The notes under the pieces: generated by a model | What the model was told of the DNA's origin: nothing | The model's input: only the letters and a program-made list of their open reading frames with translations | Databases searched by the model: none | Position numbers and translations under genes: made by a program | Assembly: GCA_942159475.1 (NCBI GenBank) | Contig: OW804102.1 | Location: 20,030,684-20,094,683, forward strand | DNA from: Sthenelais limicola | Taxonomy: Eukaryota; Annelida; Polychaeta; Phyllodocida; Sigalionidae | Direction: 5' to 3' | Length of the DNA stretch: 64,000 nt | In this document: in pieces, positions 23,227 through 36,000 of the stretch | Position numbering within the stretch: the stretch's first letter is position 1 | Layout of the letters: every line of letters starts with the position of its first letter

Positions 23227-23853
23227 GCAGACACGATTATAAAAAGACACACAGGTCGCCCCTCCAGGGGCGATTAATGCGCGGTGATAAAGACGGAGTA
23301 CTTCCTATGATTTATAAGTCCATTTGGTCTTCGTTGAACCCCATAATTATCAATCTCCAGTATTGATTTCCTACAGTGTTCATACAATTCACTAAGACAC
23401 AGATTTATGTTATGTTTCAGAAGCGATGTCATTATTTTTTCATCATTGTTATATCATCAATAATTTACAGTTTACTCACTTGGGTAGTTCTAGACATACC
23501 ACAATTATTAGGCAAATAATAGCTCATAATTCATTATTATTATTATTATTATCTAATAATGAATCTTCTTGCCTTTTTAGGAATACAGAAAAACGGCCAT
23601 AGCTATGGGCATTTCCGAAATAGCAAATCACAGATTATTTGTATGGGACAACATCAAAGCATCTACTGTTTAACTCATGCATGCTTATCACAGCTTTCTA
23701 GTGGACATCATAATGGTAACTTGGTAATGCGCATAGCATGGTTTTTTGTGAGAGTTGTAGTATGGAGTGGGGGTGGGGGATTGTAAATTACCACCCTCTG
23801 TATACCGTAGTGAGCCCCACTGATTCATATGTCCCCCCTCTCTTTTTTCCTAT
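23227..23853. other. probable 3' UTR/downstream region of the CCP gene
   Basis: Lies immediately 3' of the CCP gene stop codon on the minus strand. It contains an (ATT)n run at 23535-23553. I find no minus-strand AATAAA before the one at about 23092, inside the TTAA element, so the poly(A) site is uncertain. Confidence 0.4.
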
Positions 23854-24002
23854 TCACTGTCTCTTTATGTATTTCACCAAAGTGATGAGGTCCAGGCAGA
23901 AGATAGCCAGGAAGAGAAGAGCCGTGAGGACGATGCCAAAAGTTCCCAGTACCTCTGCCTTCTCTGCTTCCACTGGTGGTATTGGAGGTTCCTTGTGTTT
24001 CT
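23854..24002 (-). CDS. CCP gene exon 28: transmembrane helix and cytoplasmic tail
   Basis: Acceptor ATAATTGCAG. It encodes a Pro/Glu-rich juxtamembrane stretch (EKHKEPPIPPVEAEKAEV), then a hydrophobic helix from LGTFGIVLTALLFLAIFC to LITLV. The basic tail KYIKRQ and a TGA at 23854-23856 follow. The tail is too short for recognisable signalling motifs, so any signalling would need a partner. Confidence 0.88.
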
Positions 24003-27000
24003 CTGCAATTATACCAGATAATAAGACAACGCATGGTATTGGTATCCCTATACAATATATACTTATGGACAAAACCTTTGATCTTTCCTAATGCAATAAC
24101 AATAAAGACATCAATAATTAGATCAATGTGGTGGATTTTCTACCATATACTTCAGTCAATGCATTCCGTCTACCCAAACACTTAAATTAAACATTAATGA
24201 TACATGAACTTATCAAATTTATAAATAAACTAATTCATGAATAGACTATTGTATTAATATATAAATGGATCAACTTGTTTAATGATTTAAATTAATAATT
24301 TAATGAACAAATGAATGGATCACTTAGTTTATCGACAAATAGATGAACTACTTTATTATCAATTAGTTCATTTATTCAAAATATAATGTTATTATATTGT
24401 GAATGAATGAAATAATTAATAAATGAATATGTCATTAACACAATGATAAAATAAAAAGATCTCTCATACACAGAGGACCAATACTTTGGAACCGCATCAC
24501 AAATGAGGTTAAGTCATATAGCATGAAGGAATTCAGAACCTTCCTAAGATGTATGTGTCAGGGGATTAAGATTAAGGAAGCCTGGGTCGCCCTCCTTCAT
24601 CCTCCTCTGGTGTTTTCTGTACGCTTTCTTTATTTGTCAATTGTTTACTGTATACTATGCATTTATTTGTGTATAGGTGAGCAAGAGGCTACAAGCCTTG
24701 AAAACCAAAAAGCAGGTGTGTAAGTCCTGGTCCAAAAACTCTAAAAACTGCAAGGACACTTAGCCCTACAAAAAGTGGAGTGAAATGTTGTACACTGTAC
24801 GAGAGTCGTTATATTTTGTTTTATTTTTCTATAAAAGTGTAGTTAGAGATGTAGTTACAGAAGGTTTATTTGGAAGAGCTGTCTGGGACAGAGAACAAAA
24901 ACCCGTTTCCATGTAGAAAGCTTTTATCACTGTCGGTATAACAAAATGGTAATAAAGTTTCTTATATATACAACAATACAATAAGATCTATCTCACCAGC
25001 ACATCGCTCAATGGGAGGGTTCCACTGGCCATCGGTGCCACACTTGGACACAAGGGAGGTACGTGAGTGGGGGAGCACTGCCCGCCTGCCCTGACCACAG
25101 GTAAAGTTGACCACTGCCCCAACGTGTGTGTTGGGTTCACTGACAGTGAGGTCTTCTACCCAGCCCCATAGGCCCAGGCACGTCACATCTACAGGACAAG
25201 TAGCAAAACATTGATTTTGAGATACAATTTGATTTGAAAAGATGACATTAAGTGGATTTCAATGGTAGTAAACATTAAGGAAATCTAAGAAGTGTTTCTA
25301 TATTTTATGTTTGATAATATTATTTTTGAAAAAAGTTTGCAGTATTTCTGGGTGGGCAATTACCAGTAAAATAACTAGTTATACTCCATATATAATAGGA
25401 AACCTTCAAAATGCAAGGATAAACCTATTCACGCGTACACAGTAGCAAGGTACAGGGCTGATGGTTCGGCTACCATGTTGCAGTGCTGGAGACAAGGATG
25501 CATACCAGTACAGAGATCAATAGAGGGAGGCACAAGGATACATACCAGTACAAACATCGATAGAGGAGATATACCAGTACAGAGATCAATAGAGGGACAC
25601 AAGGATACATACCAATACAGGGATCAATAGAGGGACACAAGGATACATACCAGTACAGAGATCAATAGAGAAACACAAGGATACATACCAATACAGGGAT
25701 CAATAGAGAAACACAAGGATACATACCAGTACAGAGATCAATAGAGGGACACAAGGATACATACCAGTACAGAGATCAATAGAGGGACACAAGGATACAT
25801 ACCAGTACATAGATCAATAGAAGGACTCAAGGATACATACCAATACAGGGATCAATAGAAGGGGACCATGTCTCCAATGCTGTACATGTTAGAGTCATGG
25901 TAAAGACATTCCTATGGAACCACCTGCGTCCTATACACTTGTATGTCACTTCATCCTGGTACTTGTTGGTAGATAATGTATTACTGGTGCCTACAACTGC
26001 TGGCGGCTCTCCGCATTGTATCGCTGTATAATATACATAATCATTATACAAACTTTGTACGATATAAATAGTGTATTATACGCCTCTGCTGTATGAGAAA
26101 TGTAATAATGGGGCTGCAATAATAGAATCGTTAATTCAATACATCGGTCAGATCATCAGAAAATGTGCAATTGGCAACTTGATACATTTATTAAATTGTG
26201 TTAAATTTGACTGGGAAATGGTCAATGCTAGGTATACACATATGAGTGTATTTAGTATTGCGTTGGTTCAAACAATGTGTTCGGTTACATTGAACAGCAT
26301 TTGTAATCCAATTTTTGTCTTAAAATTGGAGTTATTTGAGAGGATTGGTGAAAACAAATTGTACATTATCTGATGATATGACCCACGGTATATAGAATGA
26401 CACTCGGTGCCAATGATCGGAAATACATGTATATATGGAACGAGATTCTGCAGGAAAATATCAGCGTTAATTCCAATCATGATAGAGTCAACTATGATTG
26501 CTGATATTATTTACATAATTACAACAACTATTGAAGAATCTGTATCTGTTATACAACATGTCAAGCATCATTGCAGTTGTAAATCACAATGAAATGAATT
26601 AATACTTTTATAATTTGGTGAGAATGGGAGAATGGTGCATCAAAATCTCATTCCGATATTTGCATCAATATTTTGATAGATTTTATCAGTAGAATTCACT
26701 ATTTAACTTTTTTCATGAAGTCAGTTAATTTAATATAGACTTCCCGACTAAGTGTTTCTTTATATAATATCTATATAAAGGGATGTGCAAACTATGATAG
26801 TGGTGTGCCATTTGAGAGGATTATATTATGTTCAACATCAAATATGTTTCATTTGTGTTTCAACATGGATCACGACCAGCGAAAACAGGCACACTATATA
26901 TACCAGTTTCATTCTATCGATACTAATTAATTTAGATAATATATATAATTTAATGAGGTGTCGGAAATAACGGTGACGAAGAATCACAAAGAGAGACTTA

Positions 27001-30000
27001 CGAATGCAGCCATTGACGGCGAGTCGCCATTGTTCATTCCACTCACAGGAGGCCAGGAAGGACCACCGCTTCTCCTTCTCCTCATTGGTTCTGTAGCCCA
27101 TGTCACATTCGTAGGTTATGACGTCTTTGTAAAGTCCAAGATCAGTGACGTTTGGCTTGGCATTTGGAAGGTCAGGGGGTACAGGGCAAACGATCTCTGA
27201 AGATAACAAGTACTAAGTTAACTAATTATCAAGTTATGCACCGATTTGATCAACTGTTTACATATTTAACTTTGTAATCAGTGTCAACTTAATTCATATA
27301 CTTGGCGTTTCCACTGGAAACGATTTTCTCAGCCTCAATTATTTGTGCCTGATGTCAATTCCGCCACAGTAGACATCGTGCCGGACATGTGTTTACTCTC
27401 CGCAAGTTTATGAGACTCGTGTCTAGGAGACTGTAGGCCTATACGATGGTCATGAGTTTTTACTGATGTGACGATCTCTCGAGAGGCCGCCAGGCCTCGA
27501 GAGAGATTGTCACATCAGTAAAAACGAGTGGCCATCGTATGCCGTCTCCTAGACACAAGTCGAGTTATATTCTATTTTTATATCATGATCTCATGTTTAG
27601 AAAAGAAGTCAGAAACGAATTCTTTATTTACCTAGTTCGTACAACGATCCGCCATTTTGAGTGACAACTCTCGAAACGTATGACGTTTGAATGGGCGTGA
27701 CGTCACGTGCAGCGCAACGTCGCGGTTCATTTTTTACTAGGGGGCGTCATGGAAAAACAATGCCCGCGTTTTGAGGCGTAAATTACGCAATTCACCTTGT
27801 GTGACAGAGGTGTTCAGAGATGAGACATGTTTAATGAATAAATATAAATCATTTAAGTATCATTTCACCATAGAGCATTAACAAAATGTACTGTTGTCTC
27901 AGATCAAATTTCACCTGGTCCTCCCCTAGCTAGTACAGTCCATCGGTCATTGACCAATAGAAAGCCTCTAAATGAATACGCCTAAATTCACGCGTGGTTT
28001 CTCTGTGACGTTATACAATGGTCGGATTTCACTCTGTTCCAGGGTGTACAACCCCCGATCATGATATAATGCACCGCTTTAGTCGGAATCTATATGATAA
28101 CACGACGGCTGGCCGAATGAACCTCCAGCTACAACAGCCAATCAGAGATGCATATTTACTTATGTTTATGTTCAGCGAGCCGGCCTGTTTTCATAAGGAT
28201 CCGCTGCTTGCTATCCAAAGCAGAGGAGACTTCCGGTTCTCGAATGCCGTGTTGCGTGTGTCTAGGGACTTAAAAAAGAAATAAATAAAACATTTGAATC
28301 GGTAGAAATGATTTAAATATAGTTTTAGCCCGATAGCGACGATTTAGTCAACGGGAATCAAGTATTCAATGAATGACGATTTCAGAACCCATACGTGCGA
28401 CCGGAAGAGATGTGGAGATCCTTCGGCATAGCCACTCATGTGCACGTTGGCTTGGCGTTGCATTGTGTACGGTAGTCTATATAGCGCACGGAGGATATCA
28501 TTCGAAAGTGACCTACACGTCAACAAACTGAGGCTTGCACGATGTCCGGCACGATGTCTACTGTGGCGGAATTGACAAATGGATTATTCCCTATTTCGTT
28601 GCTTACCACCATTCAGCAAGCAGATCATGCTAAGTACAAGGATATTTGGAACATTATCGGTGATTTTGGAGATATTGTGTAGAGTTTTACATAGCCTGGG
28701 CTTGTTTCGTCTGATTGTCACTGACAGTGACACTGGGAGTCAGCCATTGCTTGCACGATGTCTACTGTCGTCACCTTATGGCGAACCCTATGCCCTTAAA
28801 CACTTTAAAATGGCTAATATTTCTATCGGAAACAGTGGAGAAAAGACTTTTGGGTGACCAGGACTTTATACACTTATATAAGAGAGTAATACAGACTTGC
28901 CCTTGAGTTTCTTGATGAAAGTTGAGAATTCTTTGGAACTTTTATTCATTTTGCACATACACATATCTTGTCATAACTAAGTATCTTAATCACCTTGTAT
29001 ACCTTAAACGGGTAGGCCTACAATGTCTCTGGTCATTTGAACAAGAAATAACTCCCCACGTGTAGTATAGGTTAGAAAGCCTGTCAATCAGCTGAGCCAT
29101 AGCCTTACTAACAGCCAATCAGCTAAGAGCTCCTTGGCTACAGCTAAACCTACACCCCTAGCGTTCCTAACACTTACTAATACACCCCTTGGCTACAGCC
29201 AAACCTGCACCCCTAGTTACACTTACTAACAGCCAATCAGCTAAGAGCCAATCAGCTCCCTTGGGTGACCTACAGCCATGGTCTTACTAAGCCTTACTAA
29301 CAGCCAATCAGCTAAGAGCCAATCAGCTCCCTTGGTTGAGCTCTGTACTAAGCCATACTAACAGCCAATCAGCTAAGAGCCAATCAGCTCCCTTGGCTGA
29401 TATCCCTTGGCTATAGAAAAGTGTCAATCAGTGTGCAGCTGTCAATCAGTGCAGTGCAACTATAACGAAGAAGTGGTATACATAACACCTGATTCAGAGG
29501 ATTAGATAAGGCATGCTAAGGCATGCTTAAACACCTCACAGACAGCTAAAGAATATTATCAGATGTGATCCACTATCAGTGATTGGCGTATTTCATAGTA
29601 ATACCCTTGTTTCCCAGCTTTTCAAGCTGAGAAACAAAAAGTGTTAGGATGCTAAATCTGATGAGAATAGGATTGATGTAGGCACGGACTTGTAATGAGA
29701 ACAGGTCTGTGCGATGTAGGATTCCTGAAAAGAAACGTTAGGATTTCTGATCTACAAAGGAACCATTCAGATTAAAAGCTTCATGTTTTATTAACCATAC
29801 GATTCTAGGAGGGAACGTGTCAACCCTTGAGTGTAGGGATAGAAAAAGCTTATAAATATGATCAGGAAGGGATAATTGGATAATTGAAAATACCTCAATG
29901 TGAATCCAAATGTACGTTTAACATTTTCTCTGAGTTTTGATAAGAATATCTTGGGTTTTTACGTTGCTTATTTAACATTTTTGTGATTGCATCTTTCGTG

Positions 30001-33000
30001 GTGCTTATAAAGGGACACTACATTTTATGTGATGTGTTTCAGGAAAATGAGTCATAAGTTGCGAAAATGATATTTTGATGTATTCATGAATAAATGATGT
30101 ATTCATAGGATCTCCTTGTTGGGATGTTCTCATTCTTGGAGGGTGAGGTGTTGTTAGTACCAGAAATAAATGTATAACATCTCAAGACTGTAAATGAAAT
30201 ATATTCTTGCGTTTTGAAGGTCATCCTAAGGAGTATATTTAGCTACTTTACTGGTAATTGCCCACCCAGAAAATATTGCAAACCTTTTTCAAACATAAAA
30301 TATAGAAAAACTTCTTAGATGTCCTTAATGTTTACATTCATTGGAATCAGCGTCGTCTCATTTTGTCAAGTATAACAATATCTCAAAATCCATATTTGCG
30401 ACTCATTTTCCTGTAACACATCACATATGCGCCTCGATACCCTTTAAGAAAGTAGAAATATACGGTACGATACCTTTGCACATTACTTCAGAAATGTTCC
30501 ATTTTCCACGTGAGCAAAGTGCAATAGTCACTGAGTTGTTCAATGCTACCACTCGGTGTCCTTTAAAACAAGTGAATGTCACTCTGTTGTCAGGGGTGGC
30601 CAAGTAGTTGTCAGGAGTGGCATTTACATGATGAGGGATTGGGCTGCATCGGCCATCTGGCAATTCCAGAAAGTGTTATCATAGATTAACCTAAATTACA
30701 ACTGACTGTAAGATATATCGTCGAAATACTTGCACATAAATGATATGTTCTTAATTATTGTGGTGCCTTCACATGGTATTCAACGTTCCTAATGCCTACT
30801 GCATGAAATTAGGCTCATTTCGCTAGCGAATTGCTTCATGCTATTTATTCTTATCAGAAACCCAGGTCATAAAGTCACTTTCAAATGATACTTACAGTCA
30901 CAGGTAGGTATTGTGGCACTCCATGCACCATCTGCTTGGCAGGTACGGCTGGTGTTGGGATATCCATACTCAGTCAGCATTCCTGCTTGACATACATACA
31001 CATGGGTGGCCCCATATGTGTCCATGGTATGACGCTCAGACATGACTGTTAAGCTAGTGTCATTCAGTAGTTGGGGTAAGGCGCTACACCGTATTGCTGG
31101 AATCAAGGTAGAAGCTGTCACTAAAGCTGGTTCAGTCCTGCATTTACAACTAATTGCGATCAGAAAATGACATTTTTCATTCTCTGGCCCCCAACCCATC
31201 TGAAAACCATCTAAATAACAGTTTAAAGGATCCTGCCACATTCTTTTGTGATCATGACCTCATTATTATCGCATATATATGACCTTTACTCAATAAAGCA
31301 GAATCTGAACAAAGCCAAAATTTAAAAACCTTTGCAGAGTTGGAATGGTTTTCTCCATACGCCCCCATTGGCACAAATGTGAACCTTGCTGATGTTTCCA
31401 TCCGGGAACGTGTAGCCAAGGTTACATGACGCCAGCACTATTGTACGGAAGATTACTTGAGTCGTGTTCAGTCTCCCGTTGAGCAACGTTGGAGATGGAC
31501 ATATGTCAACTAAATAATAAGAAATTAAACCATTATTAAAGGGGGTGTGACTATTAGAAGACCTGCGGGCCTCCAGCATGCAGATGGCTAGTGAATTGGC
31601 AGCCTCCGTGCATTCCCCAGACCTTCAGAAAATGTACAATCGGCAGATCTACACATTTAGTAAATTCTTCGAAATTAGACTGAAAAATGGTCAATACTAG
31701 GTATATCTGAGTATATTTGACATTGCCTTAATTCAAACTATCTGTTTGGTTATGATGAACTGTATTTTGAACGCCACTTTTCTCTTAAATCTGGATTATT
31801 TGAGAGGATTGGTGATGGTGAATTGTACATTTTCTGGCGATTTCATCCATGTAATCCTTTTATTACGCCTCCGGTTCCAACCAATATTAAGACGACTAAC
31901 CAAAAGGTACTAGTATAGTTTTAACAGTGATTATATAATAAATGATCCTCCAGTTATTACCTAAAGGGTAATTTTGAATGTGATGTTGGTCCTCCGATTG
32001 AAATCTGATTATAAAAGGCTACACAAAATAGATTTTTAAAAATCTCACAAATATCTTTTCTCTTACCAAGGCATTGGTCATCGTCGCTGATTTGCCATGT
32101 CCGGTCAGACGTACGACACAGGAAATTCTCCTCACTCCTACCACTGGGAAATCGGTGACCTTGATGGCACGTGACCTTGACAAATGACCCCAGGTCAGAG
32201 GTGAAGGGACCCGCATCAGCGTTTTCCAAGTACGGAAAAGGTGGACATCGAACTGCAATGGAGCATCGTTTTTGTTACATAGTTTATTATTATGAAGAAA
32301 TGTGATTCTTCTGGAAAAGTAGTAATAACCTGCTTTATATCATCATCACAAGTTGTACTTGTCTGAAGTGTTATATATAAGGAACTGTTTAGTTGCTAAA
32401 AACAAAGAGGACTATCGTGAAAGATTGTTCACGTAAATTGTTATATGTAAATATTTATACAAGATTGATGGTATTGAAATATACCAAGATTTAATTAATT
32501 GTTAAAGTGTGATTTTCTTAAGAAAAAGAACGGATGTATAACAAAAAGATCTGAATACTAGCTTTATTAATACAGCTATTAAAAATGAGTAAAAGCAAAA
32601 ACCTATGGGCGCTCCAGGAAGAACAATGTCTTCATTGAAAGAGAAATGACCCTTTTCTATGTAATTGTATTGAAATGTGGAAATAAAAACACTTATATTA
32701 TATATATATATGATATTCAAGAATAGTACCTGATATATAGGGCTATGTGATGAAAATAAGGGCTGCCATTTCTTTTATTGAAACACTAATACACTTTCAC
32801 ACTCTAGAACTAGGAGGCCATAAATTCTAATTAGAATGGTGTTGTATATGTATCCATCTATCTCTAGTCAACAATTTGTAAACGTTTGGTTAAATTTCAG
32901 TGTAAGTGACTTCTAATATTAACGTTGTTTGAAAATGTATTATGATATAAATTACTAGGAGTAAGATAAATAAAATATCCATCATTTTATTGACAACCTA

Positions 33001-36000
33001 AATCATCCGTGGCACGATTGACAATTTGAAACAATGAATTAGTTGAATCAATAGAATTAAATACATATAATATAGAAGATAAATATAATTATAATGTTGT
33101 TAATACTTAAGCTCCCCCCTACCCGATCCACTCACAAATGGCACTAAACAGATGTAAAGAATATGATAGACAAATACTGAGGACATCTTTTGAGACTGTA
33201 AACCAAATTTAATGCATCTAAAACAAAAGGAGAAATCTACTTGATCCAACATAGCTGAGAGTTAAGCTTTGATATAGACCTTTTGCGTTTTGACACCCAG
33301 ACTCCAATGCGTTAACCCCGAGATAAGTAGCTGACACCTTCTTTCAAACATGCGCAGTGAACACTGCAATTGGTAGGCCCTATACATACGTGGTATTCAC
33401 ATGACGTCCCCCTAGTCAGTGGCTATCCCAATTGGCAGCCATATTGTGTGTCTGCGAAGAGAGCAGGAGGCACCTGATCGACAGGCTGTCCCCATGTTGG
33501 GGGTTAAAGTGTCCCCATGTCGAGGGTTAAAGATGGCTGTTATACTTATTTCCCCATCATGACACACTAACTTATCAGCATACCTTATACTTAAATTCGC
33601 TAAAACCTTTGGAGGTGAAAACGGACAGAAAATGGCATTTTCGAGTGTCTGAGCACATAGGTCCTGATAACCTTTACAAGGGGTGACACAGAACATGGCG
33701 AGCGCCATAGAATAAAATATGTATAGAATAAAATGAAAGAACAATTAATTAGATAATACAATTACCGTTGCAAGTGCTTAGCACTTTACTCCACTGTCTC
33801 TGGGCGGTACAATGAATGTAGAATGTGTCTCTGCCATTTGTTGTCGCCGTGCCGTGAAGACATCGGTATTCCAGCGTTGCCCCTACTTTATAATCAGTGC
33901 CCACTGCCTTAGCATTGTGCACATGGGGAGGCGAGGGACACAGGCCTTCTACACATTTCCCTGCAAGGATGAATATATCAGATATAAAGCGTGATAATTG
34001 GTACAGCCGGGGTACAACAGAGCATGCCTACGCCCCGACTCCAACCCCAACCCCATCCGTAAACTACTTGTATACGTATAAAACAGTATAATTATATAGT
34101 GGAAAGGTTCTCCAGTGATACCTAGAATATGAATATGATGGAATGAAAAACACTCAAAGAAAGAAAGCCTGTTTGCAAAGGTCTGAAAAAATCATTAGCT
34201 GGAATGTATTCCAACCGAATACTTTATCTTGATACGTTGCAAAATATACATGTATTTGATGCTTACTAGTTCATTGCATGGAAATTGATGAGCGCCATTG
34301 GCTTTCAGAGCTCTGTATATGCATTACTTCTCGGTTTGAAATCTTTTGATAATATAATTGGTGAACATTACCCTTTATATCAATATGCCAATTGAGGTTG
34401 TCTTGACACACCACACTCCGGATTCTCGTTTTATCCGGGAAGTTGTATCCCTGGGTGCATGTGTACTCTGCAGTATCGCTGGACTTGTGGCCTGTAAGGA
34501 ACCTATGGCTATTGTCCACATGCTCCTGTGGTGGACAGATGTAATGTGGAGGGTCTGTAAAATAAATGAAGCTCACTCTGTATACAAAGTGAGAAAAAGA
34601 ACATATTTTCATGTCGCTGTTATGTATGAGGCCTCTTAGTGGAAAACTCAAAACTCGAATTCATTTGCGTTCTTTGGTTTGCTATAGATATCTTTGACCT
34701 TGGTGTTGAATAAATGGTTGATGAGTTATTGCTAAATTAGATGTAAAAGTGCTGTTTCTATTGTTAACATAGCGTAACAGAATGGAAATGAATGTGTCAA
34801 ATCATGTTTGAGAGGTGTGTACCTGTGTAACATCTAAAGTTGGTCTTCTGTTTTCTAATAAATATACTCACCTGAATAGTTAATTATATAACAAAAATAA
34901 TTCTGAATATTTGATAATTACGAGAGTTGTATATCATAACATGCATCTACTTACTTTCTAGAGCGCCCAAGGCCTTATCATAACTTTCAGCCAGCTGTTT
35001 CCTGAAGATCGACTCTTATGTAAAAAGGATACATAACAAGCTATTTTACAATTGTGTTACAATTTATATTCGTAGACTTCTCATCTATGCTAAACTGTAA
35101 ACGACATCATTTTCTACATTGTTTCGCTTCTGACAAGCTACTTATATGTGACACATTGTTAATCATTAATGATGTGTCGCATATAAGTAGTAAGTCGGAA
35201 ATAGTAAGTCAGAAGTAGTAAGTCACACAGTGCCTGGAAGGGGAAAAATACTTAATCTTGGTAAGAGCAGGGTTTGAACTTTCTGTCTGAGTATGCCACC
35301 ACCAGTAATTTGACAAACTGGTCTCCGCTTGCAATCAAACTTTAGTGCAGGTTATGCCACTAAAACCTTTATTTATTCTCATTTCACTGTTTTAGGACAC
35401 AAACTTTAATTATTTAGGGTACATTGTAGAGATAACTGTACTAATGGTGCTGAGCATAACTTGATACTACTTGGTGCTGCCCCCTGTGTATCATGATCGT
35501 GTTGTGCATATTTTGGGATAGGGGGCAGTAGTATATCAAGTGGCATATGTGATGTTAATGGGCACTCTAGGAAGAACAATGTATTCACTGAAAGAGAAAT
35601 GACCCTTTTCTATGTAATTGTATTGCAATTTGGAAATAAAAACACTTATATATATATATATGTGTTTCAGGAAAGTGAGTTGCATGTTGCAAAATTGATA
35701 TTTTCCTCATTTTTTGGTTGGTTAACACTCTCATTCATATTAATGCGTGTACCAGATTGTAAGACATAGTATTGAATATATCTTTGCGTTTCAAAGGTCA
35801 TCCTATCACTTATGGAACTGAGTTCAGAGTAGGCGAGAAATGTAGAACAAGTTTTGAGGTGGAGTGATACAACATGAAGCCGAAGGCTGAGTGTCGTATC
35901 ACTCCGCTGAAAAACGAGTTTTGCATTTCCCTTGCCCGCATAGAACGAGTACCATGAGTTCATTAGTATATGTGCCCTCTTCTTCCTTTAGACATGACGC

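Noticed and set aside
28018..28284. Plus-strand frame of 88 codons starting in element H2
   Set aside because: Begins inside a mobile element end and has no domain. The cross-boundary frame is most likely fortuitous.
33412..33744. Minus-strand frame of 110 codons between CCP17 and CCP18 with several cysteines
   Set aside because: Cysteine and Trp spacing does not match a CCP module, no phase-1 splice sites bracket it, and CCP17 and CCP18 join in phase without it. It overlaps repeat-like, GC-richer DNA.
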